From contig NC_092688.1 in the NCBI RefSeq assembly GCF_964275005.1, positions 24,330,940-24,394,939 on the forward strand: 64,000 bases of DNA, given 5' to 3'. The DNA comes from Diadema setosum (Eukaryota > Echinodermata > Echinoidea > Diadematoida > Diadematidae). Shown here in pieces: positions 10,626 through 22,255 of this stretch. The notes below the pieces were generated by a model. The model was not told the DNA's origin. It worked only from the letters and a program-made list of their open reading frames with translations, and searched no databases. Made by a program: the position numbers and the translations under genes. The stretch's first letter is position 1. The number at the start of each line of letters is the position of its first letter.

Positions 10626-12031
10626 TATTGCCGTCAACTAAGTTATCACAATTATGTTCAGAATATCCATAGTAGCGGCTTTGAATTTGTGCAAAAATAT
10701 TTCCTCTACTTAATATTATCTGCATTGCACCCAGAAAGATTTTGTGCTCATTTTGCTGACATTCAAAGTATTCAAGGTAGTAATGCTTTGTTCTATAAAT
10801 TGAATATCAGCAGCAATGATGCATTACTTTTTGACATAATTTCTCTCATTCTTAATTTTTCACAATTCATTTTCTGAATTATGTCCCGCTAAAAGTATTT
10901 ACTCTTTGTCAATGATTTTCCTGTTTTGTAAAACAAAAAAAAGCGAAAACAAGAGAATGTGTCAGTTGATTTTCGATATTTTAGCACATTGTTAAAGAGG
11001 AAAAATTGTGTTTTTAATGTTGCTTGTCATGGCAATCGTAGCACTAACTTTCTGGGACCCTATCTTTTCTTTTTTTATATTAAGAAGTAATGAATAATTC
11101 TGTAAATACCACGATGATTCAAAATACAAGCATGATCCGTATTTTTGAAAGATACATTTCTGATTGCAGACTTGCTTTGATTCAACATAGTTGATTCAAC
11201 ATCGTTGATTATTCTTATACAAATAATAATTAAAAAAAAAAATCATTTTCCAAGACGAAGACGTTTTGATCGCTGACAGTTGTCTTATATTGAGGTGTAC
11301 TTGTCCTTCTGAGATATTAGAAACTGTTGAGTTTTGATAACTTGTGTTTTTGTTTTTACACTACATTCTCAACAGTCATGTTATCTTTCCATTTCTTTGT
11401 GGTAAATCACCAACATCCTAAATTTTTTGAAGATAATCTGATATTCTGTTACCATGCATGCACAAGTCACACCATAACCACATGTAAACACAACGCACGC
11501 ACGCACACACACACACATACTCACCCACACTTATATCACAATGGATAGATTAAAATTGTAACGTATGTCTTTATATTCTTAGAGCATATATTAGAGCTAT
11601 ATGTTTGCATCGTGTTATAATGTAAGCCTTTTATACATGATTTCTGTGAAGAATCGTCTAACGTTAACTCTCTCCTTATCACTAATTTCACCTGAAGAAA
11701 CTTGCCAGTTGATAGCCTTTACATATTTCTCTTTTATTGAAACATGGGTTAAAACCATGATATTAAACTGATATTCGTGGCACTAAATAGGTACTACAAA
11801 CACACACTCACACACACACACAAACAGACATTCTGTCAAGTTAAAACAATACACAAAAGGGAAAAAGAGGGAGGGATAGAAATGTATACACTCAAACATG
11901 TCGCTGCAAGAAACGTGAAAGTACGACGCTTATCTGAATGTAACCTTAGAATTGACAATCAATTTGTTAATTTTATTTTACTCGATATTCTAATCTGGCC
12001 AATACGTTGAGGATATATAATATGTATTATA
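10626..12031. other. AT-rich intergenic DNA, no gene seen
   Basis: This contains CA-rich microsatellites near 11500 and 11805. The open frames are low-complexity or AT-rich and have no family match that I can recognise. Confidence 0.5.
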
Positions 12032-12721
12032 TGTGACCCTGCACCTCAAAACAAACAAAAAGTCGCCAGACATGAATTTTTAGTTAAGACCATATTCTAA
12101 AAGAGCAGATCTTAAGCTTTAGAATGATGCATAACTCAAATCAAATGGACTCTCCTAATCTTAATATTGGAAAGAAAGCACAAACTCAGGAAAAGTGTGA
12201 ACTGAGAAAAGAGGCTCTGAAGTACAGTGTCTATTCAAGCGCTTAATCTTCACCAAACCGTCCTGGCTGTGCGATGAATGGGACAAAAAACAGGAAGTAA
12301 ACCACCAGAGTAACAGCAATAAAGGGATTATCAGATTAAACTGAAATTACGCATGCCTCATTAACACATTCTGTTCATAATTAATGCCAACTTTCAAAGC
12401 AGTAGCACTATCCTTTCAAAAGATATTAGAGTTGAAAGTGAAGAGTGTGTACAAGGTTTTTTTTCAGAAATGAAAAAGGGATTCTAAAGACACACCTAAT
12501 CACACTACTCTACCAAAAATGTTCGAGCTAAACTGCTAAAAAACCACACTTTCCTGCCCGTTTTATGATACCAAATGTTAGCATAATGTAAAAGATGACC
12601 CGCTCTTTCAGAAAATATGAAAAAGTGAAGTTCGGCTAGGTTGACCCATTTCACTTATTTTCAATCCTCACGCAAAATCAGTGTGTGCGACTTTATGTTC
12701 GTTTTGAGGTGCACGGTCACA
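12032..12721 (+). mobile_element. 690-bp MITE, GTGACC family, copy 1
   Basis: The terminal inverted repeats are TGTGACCCTGCACCTCAAAA on the left and, read inward on the other strand, TGTGACCGTGCACCTCAAAA on the right. TA flanks both ends, indicating a Tc1/mariner-type target. There is no transposase frame. Other copies in the window are at 13320, 41174, 41279 and 59653. Confidence 0.8.
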
Positions 12722-12981
12722 TATTACTTTCAAAATGATTACGAAAATAAAAACATGTCTTTTCATTACACATTACAAAATTATTAATCTATTTTGACTC
12801 CAGTTAACGCTGTGGGATGTTGAGATGTAAGCGTCTACCGTTAAAAGAAAACCTCAGTTGCAAAGAACATTACTATCACGTCATAGATTATTGATTTTTC
12901 CTACCAGAGATCACATTTATTGACACAAAAGGCCAGTCAATATATATGTATGTAGTGAAAACTTTGAGCAAAGAAAATGGG

Positions 12982-13052
12982 TTTACATCGGGATTCGAAC
13001 TCGAGACCTCTGGATAACTAGACCGGTGCTCTAACGGCTGAGCTATTGAAAG
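12982..13052 (-). tRNA. tRNA-like unit, Thr(AGT)-like, probably SINE or pseudogene
   Basis: On the minus strand the unit has a D arm (TAGCTCAGCCGTTAGAGC), an anticodon loop CTAGTTA (AGT in anticodon position) and a T arm GAGTTCGAATCCC. The acceptor arms pair poorly and the anticodon stem has mismatches. It shares flanks with the unit at 13097-13167, so it is more likely a tRNA-derived repeat than a working gene. Confidence 0.5.
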
Positions 13053-13096
13053 CCCTAGATCGGTGTTCGATCGGTGGGACGAACACCGATCTAGGG

Positions 13097-13167
13097 CTTT
13101 CAATAGCTCAGTTGGTAGAGCACCGGTCTAGTAATCCGGAGGTCTCGGGTTCGAATCCCGATGAAAA
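13097..13167 (+). tRNA. tRNA-like unit, Thr(AGT)-like, head-to-head partner
   Basis: The D arm (TAGCTCAGTTGGTAGAGC), anticodon loop CTAGTAA with AGT, and T arm CGGGTTCGAATCCCG are all good. The anticodon stem is better than in its partner. The acceptor ends pair imperfectly and no CCA is encoded. Flanking bases on both sides mirror the minus-strand unit. It may be a real tRNA-Thr, but a tRNA-derived SINE arm is more likely. Confidence 0.55.
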
Positions 13168-13239
13168 ACCATTTTCTTTGCTCAAATTTTTCACTATTTA
13201 TCATTTGTTTCTGGTCAGTATTCCCATTCTTTGTTTCAA

Positions 13240-13246
13240 AACATAT

Positions 13247-13289
<43 letters not shown>

Positions 13290-13319
13290 GTAATATACAT
13301 ATATATATATATATATATA
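13240..13319. repeat. AT dinucleotide microsatellite
   Basis: Alternating TA runs abut the left end of the second 690-bp MITE. This fits insertion into a TA-rich target. Confidence 0.8.
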
Positions 13320-14010
13320 TGTGACCCTGCACCTCAAAACAAACAAAAAGTCGCCAGACATGAATTTTTAGTTAAGACTATATTCTGAAAGAGCAGACTT
13401 TAAGCTTTAAAATGATGTATAACTCAAATCAAATGGACTCTCCTAACGTATCTAAATATTGGAAAGAGAGCACAAACTCGGGAAAAGTGTGAACTGAGAA
13501 AAGAGGCTCGGATGTAAAGTGTCTATTCAAGCGCTTAATCTTTACCAAACCGTGCTGGCTGTGCAATGAATGGGACAAAAAACAGGAAGTAAACCACCAA
13601 AGTAACAACAATGAAGGGATTATTAGATTAAACTGAAATTAAGCATGCCTCATTAACACATTCTGTCCATAATTAATGCCAACTTTCAAAGCAGTAGCAC
13701 TATCCTTTCAAAAGTTATTAGAGTTGAAAGTGAAGAGTGTGGACAAGGTTTTTCAGAAATGAAAAAGGGATTCTAAAGACACACCTAATCACACTATTCT
13801 ACCAAAAATATTCGATAAAAGAATGCTAAAAAACACACTTTCCTGCCCGTTTTATGATACCAAATTTTAGCATAATGTAAAAGAAGACCCGCTCTTTCAG
13901 AAAATATGAAAAAGTCAAGTTCGGCTAGGTTGACCCATTTCACTTATTTTCAGTCCGCACGCAAAATCAGTGTGTGCGACTTTATGTTCGTTTTGAGGTG
14001 CACAGTCACA
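13320..14010 (+). mobile_element. 690-bp MITE, GTGACC family, copy 2
   Basis: This has the same orientation as, and is very similar to, the copy at 12032-12721 over its full length, with matching GTGACCCTGCACC and GGTGCACAGTCACA ends. The two copies are separated by about 600 bp. Confidence 0.8.
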
Positions 14011-14017
14011 TATATAG

Positions 14018-14870
14018 TATGTCCAAAAAAAAATACAACGGGACCCTCCGCAATGATATCTTTAAAATAGTGAATCAGTCTAAATAGAAATTCAGGGTAT
14101 GAAACTGTAACTCATTGCCCACATCTAACAGAAAACCCATTCGATTTGCTTCAGTGGTCAAAGTAAAATGAGGAATTTTGTAGAGGATGTCGGGAATCTC
14201 TTCCCTCCAAGTTCTGTCTATTATTCACACACAACAGCATTGAACTGCCTAAATTGGAAGAATCAGACTCATGACATGCTTTACAACGATCCACATTTCT
14301 CTGTAACCGCTTAACCAAATTGAATAGGATTTTCTGTAAAATAGAACTAAAATGTTATATTCTAAGACTCTAAAGAAACACTTAGACAGGTCGATTATAC
14401 TGGGTGTAATAGAACATCTGATTTTAATTTTGGGGGGACATACTGCAATATCTCCCCAAAAGATTAAAAAATCAGATTTTCGCACTGATAACACCCAATA
14501 TGATTAATTTTTTTAAATGCTAGTTCAGCTCTATTTTGCAGAAATCCCCATTCGATTTGGTTAAGCGGTCACAGAGAAATGTGGATTGTTGTGAAACATG
14601 TCATGAGTATTATTCTTCCAAGTTTAGCACTTCGATGATCTTGTGTATGAATAATAGACAGAACTTGGAGGGAAGAGATTCCCGACATACTCTACAAAAT
14701 TCCGTATTATTATCTCTTTGACCACTGCAGTAAATCGAATGGGGTTTTCTGTAAGATGTGGGCAATGAGTTATAGTTACATACTCTGAGTTTGTATTTAG
14801 ATTGATTCACTATTTTTGAAGATATCATTGCGGAGGGCCCCGTTGTATTTTTTTTTTTTTTTTTTTGGGA
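14018..14870. mobile_element. Long-inverted-repeat (foldback) element, ~850 bp
   Basis: Arms of about 330-340 bp (14018-14352 and 14520-14870) are inverted copies of each other over nearly all their length. Shared blocks include ATACAACGGG, CTCCGCAATGATATC, CTCATTGCCCACATCT, TCTTCCCTCCAAGTTCTGTC and CCACATTTCTCTGT. A ~165-bp centre lacks coding potential. Transcription through it would make a long double-stranded RNA hairpin. Confidence 0.8.
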
Positions 14871-15550
14871 GGGGGGAACATGTGAGACATTTCCCTTAAA
14901 CAAATGTGTTTAGTTGTTGAACGTGTAACGTTTAAGAAAGAGATAATAACAATGGCAAAGAACAACTACCGCTTCATAGACGTTTGACTTGCCCTACCGG
15001 ATATCACTATTTGACACACACACACACAAAAAAAATGACTTTGCAGAGCGAGAGAGAAAGAAAGAGAAACAAATCTTCTATTAACGATATCAATTTAATT
15101 AGAAAATACACTTTTTCACATCAGATTTGATTACATTAATCAGTCAGCTAATATGACACGCAAAAACAATCTATGGCTGTTAAATACAAAATGGAATTAC
15201 AAATTGTAATAATAAATTGACACCATCGATCAATTTCAACTAATTTATAAACAATTTACAATTTGTTTTTGCATAATCGTCTCGTAATTTTTTTTTTCAA
15301 TATTTGATAATTGTGACAGGTCTAATAGTTTAATGGAAAGATATGAAATCCAATAAACAAAATAATTTGTCCTTCCACACTGTTTAACAGTGGAGTTTGT
15401 AAGTGTATAGCCTTGTATCTTGTACTTTCTGTTATTGATGGAAACCAATAACTGAACTGAACTGAATTGAATTCCTATTATCATAACTATTAGTTTACTG
15501 ATGAAAAGGTATAAAATGAATATCTATTATGCAAAGTCTAGATCACGCTT
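14871..15550. other. AT-rich spacer downstream of gene C, no gene seen
   Basis: This is AT-rich DNA with short A, T and GA tracts. I see no coding exon. Confidence 0.45.
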
Positions 15551-16300
15551 TTAAGCATGTGGCATGTCTGGTATTCGTGTAAATATGCGCGGTTCAATAT
15601 ACGAGTACTTTTGGCAATAATGCGGTTCTTGGAGTGTCTCTGATTGATCTGGAGTAATTATTCTATCAATATCTGTTTCGAGAACAAGATAAGACATTTT
15701 CATCCACCTTACGCTTTTCGCTAGATTTGCCCGAGTAGATAAATGTAGAGTACAACTGATCATTAAGGTAAGATGGGCGCATTTTCATTTCTACCGATAA
15801 ACGTGTGCTCAGAAACAGGCAGCGTCCCTTGGAGGGTCTCGGATTGGACTGGAGTAATTCTTTCGGTATGTGACTCGAGAATGAGATAGCCATGTTCATC
15901 CACCTCCATCTTTTCGCTTGGTTCGTCCGAGTAGATACATTAGAGTACAATAGATCATTCGGTTCGTCAAAAGAGAGGTACGTTTTGCAGTTCTACCGAC
16001 CGACGTGTACCCGGCGCAAGACTGCGGTTCTTGGAATTTCTTGAATTGGTATGGAATAATCCTACCGGCATTTGCTTCGAGAATAAGAAAGCCATGATCA
16101 TCAATCTCCGGTTTTTCGGTTGGTTTGCCTCAGAGGATAGATGGATGAATGTAATAGGTTATTTCTGTGTGTTGCGAATGCAATGTTATTCTTACGGTCT
16201 GGAGTATTATCACCGGCATTTGATTCAGTAGCGAGGCAGTCATGTTCCTCCAGTCCAGGCTTTTCGCTTGATTTCCTTGAATATAATAACTATGATTGGG
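15551..16300 (-). pseudogene. Degenerate extra tail repeats of gene C
   Basis: Downstream of the tail stop are four more copies of the repeat, in shifting frames. Core variants are HDCLATES (about 16.23 kb), HGFLILEA (16.08 kb), HGYLILES (15.88 kb) and SYLVLETD (15.70 kb), most followed by an ITP-Q or similar block and an IYS start. Tyrosine is replaced by Cys or Phe in two of them. They look like a formerly longer tail, or an alternative 3' exon, now eroded by indels. The last frame ends at 15551. Confidence 0.55.
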
Positions 16301-16304
16301 GTCA

Positions 16305-16592
16305 TCCCACAAGACCGACACCCACGAGTCATACAGCCCACGAGTTCGACATTGAAAACAGGTCCATGAGTCATATATTTCACGTGTCATACAGCCCATG
16401 AGTTCAACACTAGGCAAATAAAGCCCATGAATTGGACATAATATACAAGACGGGTTTTTGTCGGTCTCCTAGGCCTTTCTCGCTTAATGTAGAACTCATG
16501 GACTGTATGACTCGTGAGCTGTATAATTCATGGGCTGTATGACTCTTGAGCTCTATGACTCGTGGGCTGTATGACTCGTGGGTGACGGTCTC
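16305..16592. mobile_element. GACTCGTGGGCTGTAT inverted-repeat MITE inside the tail repeats
   Basis: The ends read AAGACCGACACCCACGAGTC and, inverted, GACTCGTGGGTGACGGTCTC. Inside, multiple diverged copies of CATACAGCCCAYGAGTT occur in both orientations. It lies between the second and third tail-repeat units of gene C, so it interrupted the array after that array had formed. Confidence 0.65.
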
Positions 16593-16729
16593 GTTACGTG
16601 CATCCGTATGATTGTAGAATATAATGGATTGTCATTGTGAGACATGTGTCACATTTATTGTGAGAGGGAAACGTTTTTCATCACTACCATTAAGCGTGTA
16701 CTCGGGACGTCAATGTGGTATTGGTTGAT

Positions 16730-17068
16730 TTAAGATTGGTAGGGAGTAATTTCACCGGTATTTGCTTCGAGGGCAAGATATCCATTTTCATCTACCTCAA
16801 GATTTTCTCTTGATTTCGCTGAGTAGATGGACGTACAATAAAAGGAATCATTTAGGATCATTTCATTTTTCCTGATATTCTCGTACTCCGAGCGTGTATG
16901 CTGTTCTTGTATTGTCTCGAATTGGCGGTCTGTAGTAATTTCACCAGAATTTTCTGCGTTAGAAACATTTCTATCCATCTTTGGTATTTCTTTTCGTTGC
17001 CTTGAGTAGACGGATGCAGAACTAGGAATATCCCTCACGCTGCCCATTTCCTCTGCATGATTGTGGTT
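16730..17068 (-). CDS. Gene C cytoplasmic tail exon
   Basis: A strong acceptor (CATCCTTACAG) gives a phase-0 exon of 112 codons plus TAA. The tail has two diverged copies of a repeat unit of about 60 residues. Each has a V/I-YS start and an EIT block, and the second copy adds [20 protein letters not shown]. Tyrosine motifs are SVYSRQ, SEYENI (fits the S-x-Y-x-x-I ITIM consensus, and Y-E-N is a possible GRB2 site), SIYSAK and GYLALE (Y-x-x-L). Phosphotyrosine signalling is the inferred role. Confidence 0.65.
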   Translation of the reverse strand, partial: NHNHAEEMGSVRDIPSSASVYSRQRKEIPKMDRNVSNAENSGEITTDRQFETIQEQHTRSEYENIRKNEMILNDSFYCTSIYSAKSRENLEVDENGYLALEANTGEITPYQS

Positions 17069-19140
17069 CTGTAAGGATGCATAGAGCACACAGGAAAATG
17101 TGGATAACAATGTTTGCGCCGCTAACACGATCACTCGATATACTTGATCATTCTCAAGAGACGCGTGTAAAATAGGAATATTCAATCTGCTTTGTGTCTT
17201 TGGTCAAAAAAGGCACTATCCAGAGTACTTAGAGAAGTTGTACTTGACATTGATTTCTACAACTACACTCACCTCCCCCCACAAAAAAAAATACATAAAT
17301 AACAACTGACAGGATTAATATCATAAAGGCGATATTCGACTTTTCATTAACTGTTTCGATTTGCAAGGCACAATGAAACCGTTAGTTCAGAAAGGAATAT
17401 TCTGAAAAAAAAATTCATTTTAGAATTGAAGATATATGCCTACAGGTAAAAGATATCGATTTAAATTTATAGTATAACGTCACTGATAATAGATGCACTT
17501 CTTACTGTCACACTGTTGCCTCGTTTGTTGAGAAACTTTCGAAGCATACCAATACCCAACATAGCGAGAAGAAGTCCCAAGACCACCGATGACGTTAGTA
17601 GCGCTTTATTCCTGAATCCTTCCCTGTCTGCAACTTAAGAGATGACAGATTCAATCAGGCTGTTAAGATTTGTTTCGAATAACAATGATATGTCATCCAT
17701 TGTCAGATACAGACATGGTCACAAAGAATACAATAAGTTTACACAAAACCGAGCAAAAAGATTATTAGGAACGGTATTCTTCGGTAAACTTCATAATGAC
17801 AATGTGGTACCAAAAGGTGGAAGTTGTTATGTGTATTTTGCTGGGGGTTTGCGTTTGAATCAATGTTTCAACAACATAAACAACGAAGTTTTTCGTCTGC
17901 GAAGTCGATGTTAAGAGAAGCCAAAGATAACTATTATGTTAAAAGAAAAATGACAGCAAATGAAAGTTTTTGCTTTAGAAATACAAGCGTTCAATTCAAT
18001 TAACAATAAGTTATTTAAATGCCGTTTATAAAGATAAACTTTAACGTTGACTGTCTTTGTATTTATGCCTTGTGCACAAAATATCTAAATACACAAACAC
18101 ACATCCTCAAATTTGGTTATGTTTTTATCTGGCTTTATACTTCTCTACCAAACTCCTTAAGGAAAATGTGGAGCAACGGTAGTATACCTAGAGAGAAGAG
18201 CTATCAGGCTAACGCTTTTACATAGTATGCAACTTATTTGGAGTGGTGTCGTTTGTTGCTGGTAATACCACTGCAACTTCAGTTGGCTTTCCATCTCCTG
18301 TTTGGAGCAAAAGGCAGTTTATTTTTAGAAAGAAAAATGGTACAGATGGCAACAATGATTTTTCTCTCGGTATCTAGCCCCACCTCCTCCCCCGTACCAC
18401 ATTATACATACTGTAAACCTCTCCATATCGGCTGTAGTCGTAAAAGAAAACAACAAAAAACAAACATGCGTAACTCTCTTTTTTTATTATTTGTGTCAGC
18501 TATCATGTAGTTGTAAGTGCATGCTCATCGAGAAATGAGGCATGGTTATTATGGTAAAAACGTTTACGAAGTTATTTACATCTTCATAAGTCTTTCAAAT
18601 CATTTTTCCGTTGTCAGCATTCGTGTGTGTACAAAAAGTTGTATGTGTGTGTCTTTTTTGGGTCAAATATTCCCTTATCACAGTGTAAATTGTTTTTCTA
18701 GGTATTTTATCTTGCTATTCGTACCTGTTTTTTTTTTTTTTTTTTTTAATGCTACAACATAATGTAGTAGCTGCATCATAGTACTCACTTCTATACACTT
18801 TGAGGATAAACGACTTTAAGTACTAAAGCATAAAACCATAGCGGAAAGTAGATTGCTTTTGAATGCTGAGTGATTTAATCGAAGAATGACAATACAATAT
18901 ATATAAAAATCAACAATCCTCTCGACATGAACATTTATTCTATCTATGGGGGAGGTTAATTAAAAAGATTTTTTTTTTGGTTCAATTTTCTTCTCTTAAC
19001 ATAAGAAACAACCGATCTGTAGGCCTTAAAAACTTAATTATGGTTAAAATGATCGTTGAATGAACACTGGGACGTGTCATACAAAAGCAATATGAAAATG
19101 TGTATTCAAAATGTATACATGAAACGAAAGGTTGTGTGAG

Positions 19141-19182
<42 letters not shown>

Positions 19183-19184
19183 TT

Positions 19185-19242
<58 letters not shown>

Positions 19243-22209
19243 AGAGAGAGAGAGCATGTGTGTGTGTGTATGTTGTATTCGACTGAAGAATATCTTACTT
19301 AAAAATGACGTGGCTGTGGTCTCTGGCACTTGGGTTAATTCCTGATTAGTCAGTCCCTCGCCTGTGCCATAAAAAAGAGAACAACGGCAATACGGGGATA
19401 CATTGCTTTAAAAGATGCCAAGACCTAGCCAAAGCTTGCTTCAGCCTCTTCGTAGGCAAGAAAACATTTCGACGCGTTTTCCCCCTAGTACCAAATAAAC
19501 GACCGGGTAGGTTGTGGGGAGACTAGGTAATGGGAAGAATGCTTACCACTTTCGGCCATATTCGGAAATCCCCGCAAGGAAGAATGGTGCATTATAAGCG
19601 CCACATGCAGCCTGGAAAAAAAAAAAATGTCGTCTGGATCTGAACTTTACCGATAAGCGTAAAATTCGATGCACATATTTATATTCCTTTAAGAGCAAGA
19701 CTATTCTAGCAGGCCTGTGTGTGTGTGTGTGTGTTTTTTTTTATGTATCTCGGGAAGTACGAATGAGCATCGATTAAATTGGGATTTCTTTGCCATCCCT
19801 GTGCTACCGGGTATTTATTAAAAACAGAACAAAAAAAAAAAGAAAACTTGAATGAAATTAATTGTGTTGTTGTTGCTGTTGTTGCTGCTGCCCTTTTTTT
19901 TTCTCAATAATGGCATTCATTGTTCACTGGCTGATATTTCTACAGTGTACAAAACACTATTACATAATGAAGTTAATGATATTGTAGTCATTTCACGATG
20001 ATCAAATTACTAAAACAAGTAGAGTATTTGCACAATCAATACAACAAAATAAAATGAGGCACACACATCACATCACAACACAACAGCATCAACTCTGATA
20101 AAGCACACGAGTACCTTGTAAGTATTTAAGATTCTCCTCACTGGAAATGTAATCTGTATTTTGTGTAGGCGTTGTGCTGATAGCTCCACCTACGCATTAA
20201 CAAAAACGTGCAAACAGCTTTTAGTTTACAACGTAGAGCGGCAACTCATCTGGCACATAATCATAATAATGAAACACTCTTATGGACGCTGTGAGATTCG
20301 GTCTGTCTTTTAAAGCTGTTGATGGCACAAGAAGTACGAACACATCAAAACTATATCCCAATAACGACATTTCATGGACACTGATTTCCCATTCCACTTA
20401 TTCATTCTATTAATTCATGTTTTCTTTAAAAGCAGGCTTGTCCCGTTAAAGCCACAGTGGCCTGCTTTGCAGTGGAGCCCTGCGTCAAGTACCAAAATTA
20501 CAAAATCAAATACGGACTTTCAAAAACTTGAACATAATGAAGGTTACAAAGGGATAAGACAAATCAGTGTGTAAAACAAGAAACTACCTACGTTTCAAAG
20601 TTGAAGTGTGCAAATAATTTGCAACCACAGTATTTCGTCGCATTTTAGTTGCTACTTTCATAATTCACTTCCATAGAAAAAAAAAACAACAACATGAGAA
20701 TGACGGTTATTAGTTACTGCATTTCAAAATTACTCAAATTGTTCGCAAAATCAACTTATTCTGCTTTCGACGTCTTACGGCAAGACCGTCATTACAATTT
20801 AAGGTATTCGTATTCGCAGTCTTCTTATCTTTAGTCACAGAATTATGAACAGCTCACAACGTAATTCACTTTTCTTTAATTTTAGTGAACAGTAGGTCTA
20901 AATTTTAGCCTAAATAAGCGCTTCTGATTTTGACTGATATCACTTTGACAAGGGAATTTTTGGAAATTAAAATCCCCAGAGATTTCTGTTATGATATGAT
21001 AAAAAAAAAATTCCTGCTCTCTTTCTCTTCCTCTCGTCCAAAACTTCTGTTTAATGCAGCCAACTGAAAGGTTCGCCTTTGATATGATACAAGCTTGTTG
21101 ACAACATACCTTTTGCTACATTTTCGAATTTCCAGCAGAATGGAATTGGCATGTTCCAAATAGGAAAGTAAGTCGACCGTCCGGGTAGACCCACACACTG
21201 CAGTGTCGCACTGCCATTGATGCTGTAACCTTCATCACAGTTGAGAGTTATCTTAGACCCAAAAGTTGTCATATTTGAGTCCCAATGACCATTTCTCACA
21301 TGACCGGGGTAAACACAAAACCCCACCGGAACTGTTGAGTTGAATAAAACAACACTCAACCAAAAAAGTAAGTCCCCCCCCCCCCGTATCATTTTTGGAT
21401 ATATCTTAGGAAGTATTATACCGATTTTCATAATTCAAACGGGAATGGATAGGGAATTTTATTACTCATAATATGAATGACACATCATTGCCACCAGATG
21501 TCATTATTGGTGTGGGAAAAAATACATTTTATGTCAAAATGCATGGGAAAAAAAGTTGCATTTAAGGTTATATGAAGCATATTGTGAACATTTCCTACGC
21601 AAGTTAGCACATGACCTTTTTAAATTGTTATGTAATTGTCTGGAAATTTTTCAGGTACAATGTTCCCTATTATGCTACTACTATGCTATTATGCTCAGGT
21701 ACAATTCTTCCCTATTAAAGAGATGTTATGCATACTTTTCAAACAATAGGCCTTTTTAATATGAAAATGTTGGTCTAAGCCATGTGCTTTTTAATTCCAA
21801 TTTGGGTTGATCACATTAATGTGCTTATGGCCATTTTTCATCATGCCGCGTCTGCAAATTTTTGAAAAAGGGAGAGCTACAGCTTTCCTTGAAGATGGGG
21901 TTCCGGTTATAAAGAGTTGGCCAGGATACTAGGGGTTTCAGGAAACTGGAGAGGTCAAAGATCTGCCATGAGTGATTGTTTGATTATTTGTGTAAAAGTC
22001 AATGCAATCACTAGAGTGCAACTTTTCTTCTATGCATTTTGAAATGAAATGCGTTTTTCACACCAATAATGATATCTGGTGGCAATGATATGCCATTCAT
22101 GAAATGAGTAATAAATTCCCTATCCAAACCCGTGTCAATTATGAAAATAGGTAAAATATTTTTGAGATATATACAAAATGCTAAGGGGGAACTTACTTTT
22201 TTGGTTGAG

Positions 22210-22255
<46 letters not shown>

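Larger units (their letters stand above)
12950..13200. repeat. Inverted duplication carrying the two tRNA-like units
   Basis: Arms of about 115 bp are arranged head to head around 13070, with the short palindrome of GATCGGTGTTCG and CGAACACCGATC at the centre. The arms extend past the tRNA-like parts into shared AATGG or AAACC plus TTTGCTCAAA flanks, so the whole unit was duplicated in inverted orientation. The structure lies between two same-orientation copies of the 690-bp MITE. Confidence 0.75.

Noticed and set aside
12888..13388. Open frames on both strands around the tRNA-like units (for example with AQLVEHRSSNPEV)
   Set aside because: These are translations of the tRNA-like sequence, a well-known false-ORF pattern, followed by AT dinucleotide runs.
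17642..17914. Plus-strand 90-residue open frame
   Set aside because: It starts next to the gene C transmembrane exon on the opposite strand and shows no recognisable domain.
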